Of a stretch of 5,066 nucleotides of DNA, positions 5,032 to 5,066 are shown piece after piece. The DNA lies in the NCBI GenBank assembly GCA_945877885.1, contig CAMCSI010000100.1, positions 1-5,066 on the forward strand. Direction: 5' to 3'. The position numbers and the translations under genes are program-made. Source of the stretch: Chlamydia trachomatis (GTDB lineage Bacteria > Chlamydiota > Chlamydiia > Chlamydiales > 2-12-FULL-49-11). The notes under the pieces are model-generated. The model worked only from the letters and a program-made list of their open reading frames with translations. It did not search any database and was not told the DNA's origin. The number at the start of each line of letters is the position of its first letter. The stretch's first letter is position 1.

Positions 5032-5066
5032 AACTTTCTCTCCAATTTTACAAGGAGAAAAGTTAT
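5032..5066 (+). promoter_or_regulatory. Shine-Dalgarno inside a hairpin, before a probable start codon at the window edge
   Basis: AAGGAG (5052-5057) is a near-perfect Shine-Dalgarno followed after 7 nt by AT, the last two bases of the window; a G next would make ATG. The same region folds: 5032-5043 pairs with 5054-5064 through 11 base pairs with one bulged C (5038) and a 10-nt loop, so GGAGA is paired with TCTCC. A downstream gene on the plus strand is therefore likely, and its translation may be restrained by the hairpin. Confidence 0.45.

Noticed and set aside
4857..5045. 62-residue open frame on the minus strand
   Set aside because: Antisense to the transposase segment that ends in the 4988 stop; no independent support.
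1..5066. CRISPR array or toxin-antitoxin pair
   Set aside because: No regularly spaced repeats and no adjacent small-gene pair with recognisable motifs were found.

Overview
The window is low-GC bacterial DNA: three protein genes, a truncated fourth, one tRNA and a decayed insertion sequence. Every large gene can be placed in a broad family by its motifs. The low GC, sparse Shine-Dalgarno sites, exported proteins of unclear function and rotting transposase suggest a host-associated or intracellular Gram-negative bacterium. A chlamydia-like organism is my best guess, but no marker in the window proves it.

Left part (1-1870). A partial TVP38/TMEM64 (VTT/DedA-superfamily) membrane protein gene runs leftward out of the window from about 582. 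Divergent from it, across about 100 bp, is an alpha/beta hydrolase gene (682-1620) with a signal-peptide-like N-terminus and an intact Ser-Asp-His triad. A 250-bp AT-rich gap with no convincing gene follows.

Middle (1871-3911). A leftward gene (best start 2782) encodes an exported-looking protein that resembles a GT-A glycosyltransferase but lacks a canonical DxD. A roughly 250-bp control region separates it from a rightward tRNA-Cys(GCA) gene at 3034-3104, followed only 24 bp later by rsmI, the 16S rRNA C1402 2'-O-methyltransferase. The control region contains back-to-back promoters, a perfect 9-bp palindrome and a cluster of TTGATA(A) motifs. tRNA-Cys and rsmI probably form one translation-related transcription unit. 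The open frame of rsmI extends upstream through the tRNA, but the true start is ATG 3129.

Right part (3912-5066). A strong ribosome-binding site leads into a frame of only nine codons. Then comes a pseudogenised DDE transposase (about 4122-5007), recognisable in at least six frame segments with several in-frame stops and no C-terminal catalytic Glu in the window. Its start codon lies in a 14-15-bp inverted repeat. The window ends on a good Shine-Dalgarno buried in a hairpin, followed by AT at the last two bases, which is probably the start codon of the next gene.

I see no clear new multi-gene system. The best leads are the two start-site hairpins, the orphan ribosome-binding site, the palindrome/TTGATA control region and the exported glycosyltransferase-like protein.
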